DNA of 55,450 nucleotides from a virus, in IMG/VR virus record IMGVR_UViG_3300025108_000062, positions 1 through 55,450 of that record; one strand, 5' to 3'. Of the stretch, positions 55,316-55,450 are shown one piece after another. A model generated the notes under the pieces. The model saw only the letters and a program-made list of their open reading frames with translations. It made no database searches and was not told where the DNA came from. Each line of letters starts with the position of its first letter. Position 1 is the first letter of the stretch. The position numbers and the translations under genes were made by a program.

Positions 55316-55450
55316 ATGAACATAGAAAAAACATGGATGGAAGAGGCTCGTCAGATTGCAGCGCAATGCTGGTGCGACGAGGAAACGCAAGATCGTGAAA
55401 TGGATGTTGTCCTCGCGGAAGCAGTGGCGAAACGGATCGCGGCTTGGATG
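55316..55450 (+). CDS. Hypothetical protein, 3' truncated by window
   Basis: 45 codons to the window edge: MNIEKTWMEEARQIAAQCWC then DEETQDREMDVVLAEAVAKR. Helical and richer in G/C than its neighbours. A 10-codon ORF at 55275-55307 upstream is too short to support. Confidence 0.5.
   Translation, partial: MNIEKTWMEEARQIAAQCWCDEETQDREMDVVLAEAVAKRIAAWM

Noticed and set aside
1-55450. CRISPR arrays, insertion sequences, integrase or attachment sites
   Set aside because: No regularly spaced repeats, transposase or integrase genes were found; the tandem 18-bp units occur only twice at a site.

Overview
This window is a 55-kb, AT-rich stretch of a T4-like (Tevenvirinae/'far-T4') bacteriophage genome. 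Every supported gene is on the + strand. The core replication genes follow the order known from marine T4-like phages: uvsW, 55, 47, 46, 45, 44, 62, regA, hsp20, 43, then uvsX, a gene in the gene-40 position, and 41. Accessory genes common in marine T4-like phages are also present (hsp20, phoH, thyX, nrdAB, MazG-like NTPases, a 5664-type dNTPase domain). No photosynthesis gene is seen. The host cannot be named from the sequence; an encoded outer-membrane beta-barrel argues for a Gram-negative host.

Layout. 1-12.8 kb: recombination, clamp, clamp loader, late sigma, RegA, Hsp20, DNA polymerase, an NTP pyrophosphohydrolase and a possible archaeo-eukaryotic-type primase. 12.8-16.6 kb: early accessory region with small ORFs and two tRNA-shaped RNAs whose anticodon loops are replaced by multi-hairpin inserts. 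16.6-20.7 kb: DNA-modification block (dCMP hydroxymethylase, a PD-(D/E)XK-like protein, a small nucleotide-modification-associated protein, alpha-glucosyltransferase, a C5-cytosine methyltransferase homologue). 20.7-23.9 kb: UvsX, gene-40-like, helicase gp41, SprT-like protein. 23.9-33.5 kb: late block of proteins that look targeted into the prohead and cut by a gp21-type protease, including a ligase-like protein, a nucleotidyltransferase fusion, a basic protein and a multi-site precursor interrupted by an in-frame TGA. 33.5-42.6 kb: NrdB/NrdA, nucleases, RNase H, PhoH, RecB-like nuclease, HAD phosphatase. 42.6-46.1 kb: GT14-like glycosyltransferase, two tandem sulfotransferases and a capsule-type glycosyltransferase. 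46.1-55.4 kb: small early genes, beta-barrel, DUF932 protein, tRNAs, beta-propeller and SAR-type endolysin.

Regulation. About two dozen early promoters share one architecture: T(T/G)TACA, exactly 17 bp, then TAGAAT or TATAAT, often behind A/T tracts and one of two palindromes placed about 30-34 bp upstream of the -35 box. In seven of them the -10 box ends exactly 6 nt before an ATG; several T4-type late boxes (TATAAATA) end exactly 5 nt before an ATG. By usual initiation geometry these would give leaderless mRNAs. Many other genes start in a TATATTATG-like context without a Shine-Dalgarno sequence. Four ordinary tRNA genes are also present.

The most unusual items are the two tRNA-like RNAs with expanded anticodon arms, the promoter-to-ATG fusions, the upstream palindromes, the interrupted late precursor gene and the sugar/sulfate-transfer cluster next to a hydroxymethylcytosine pathway.
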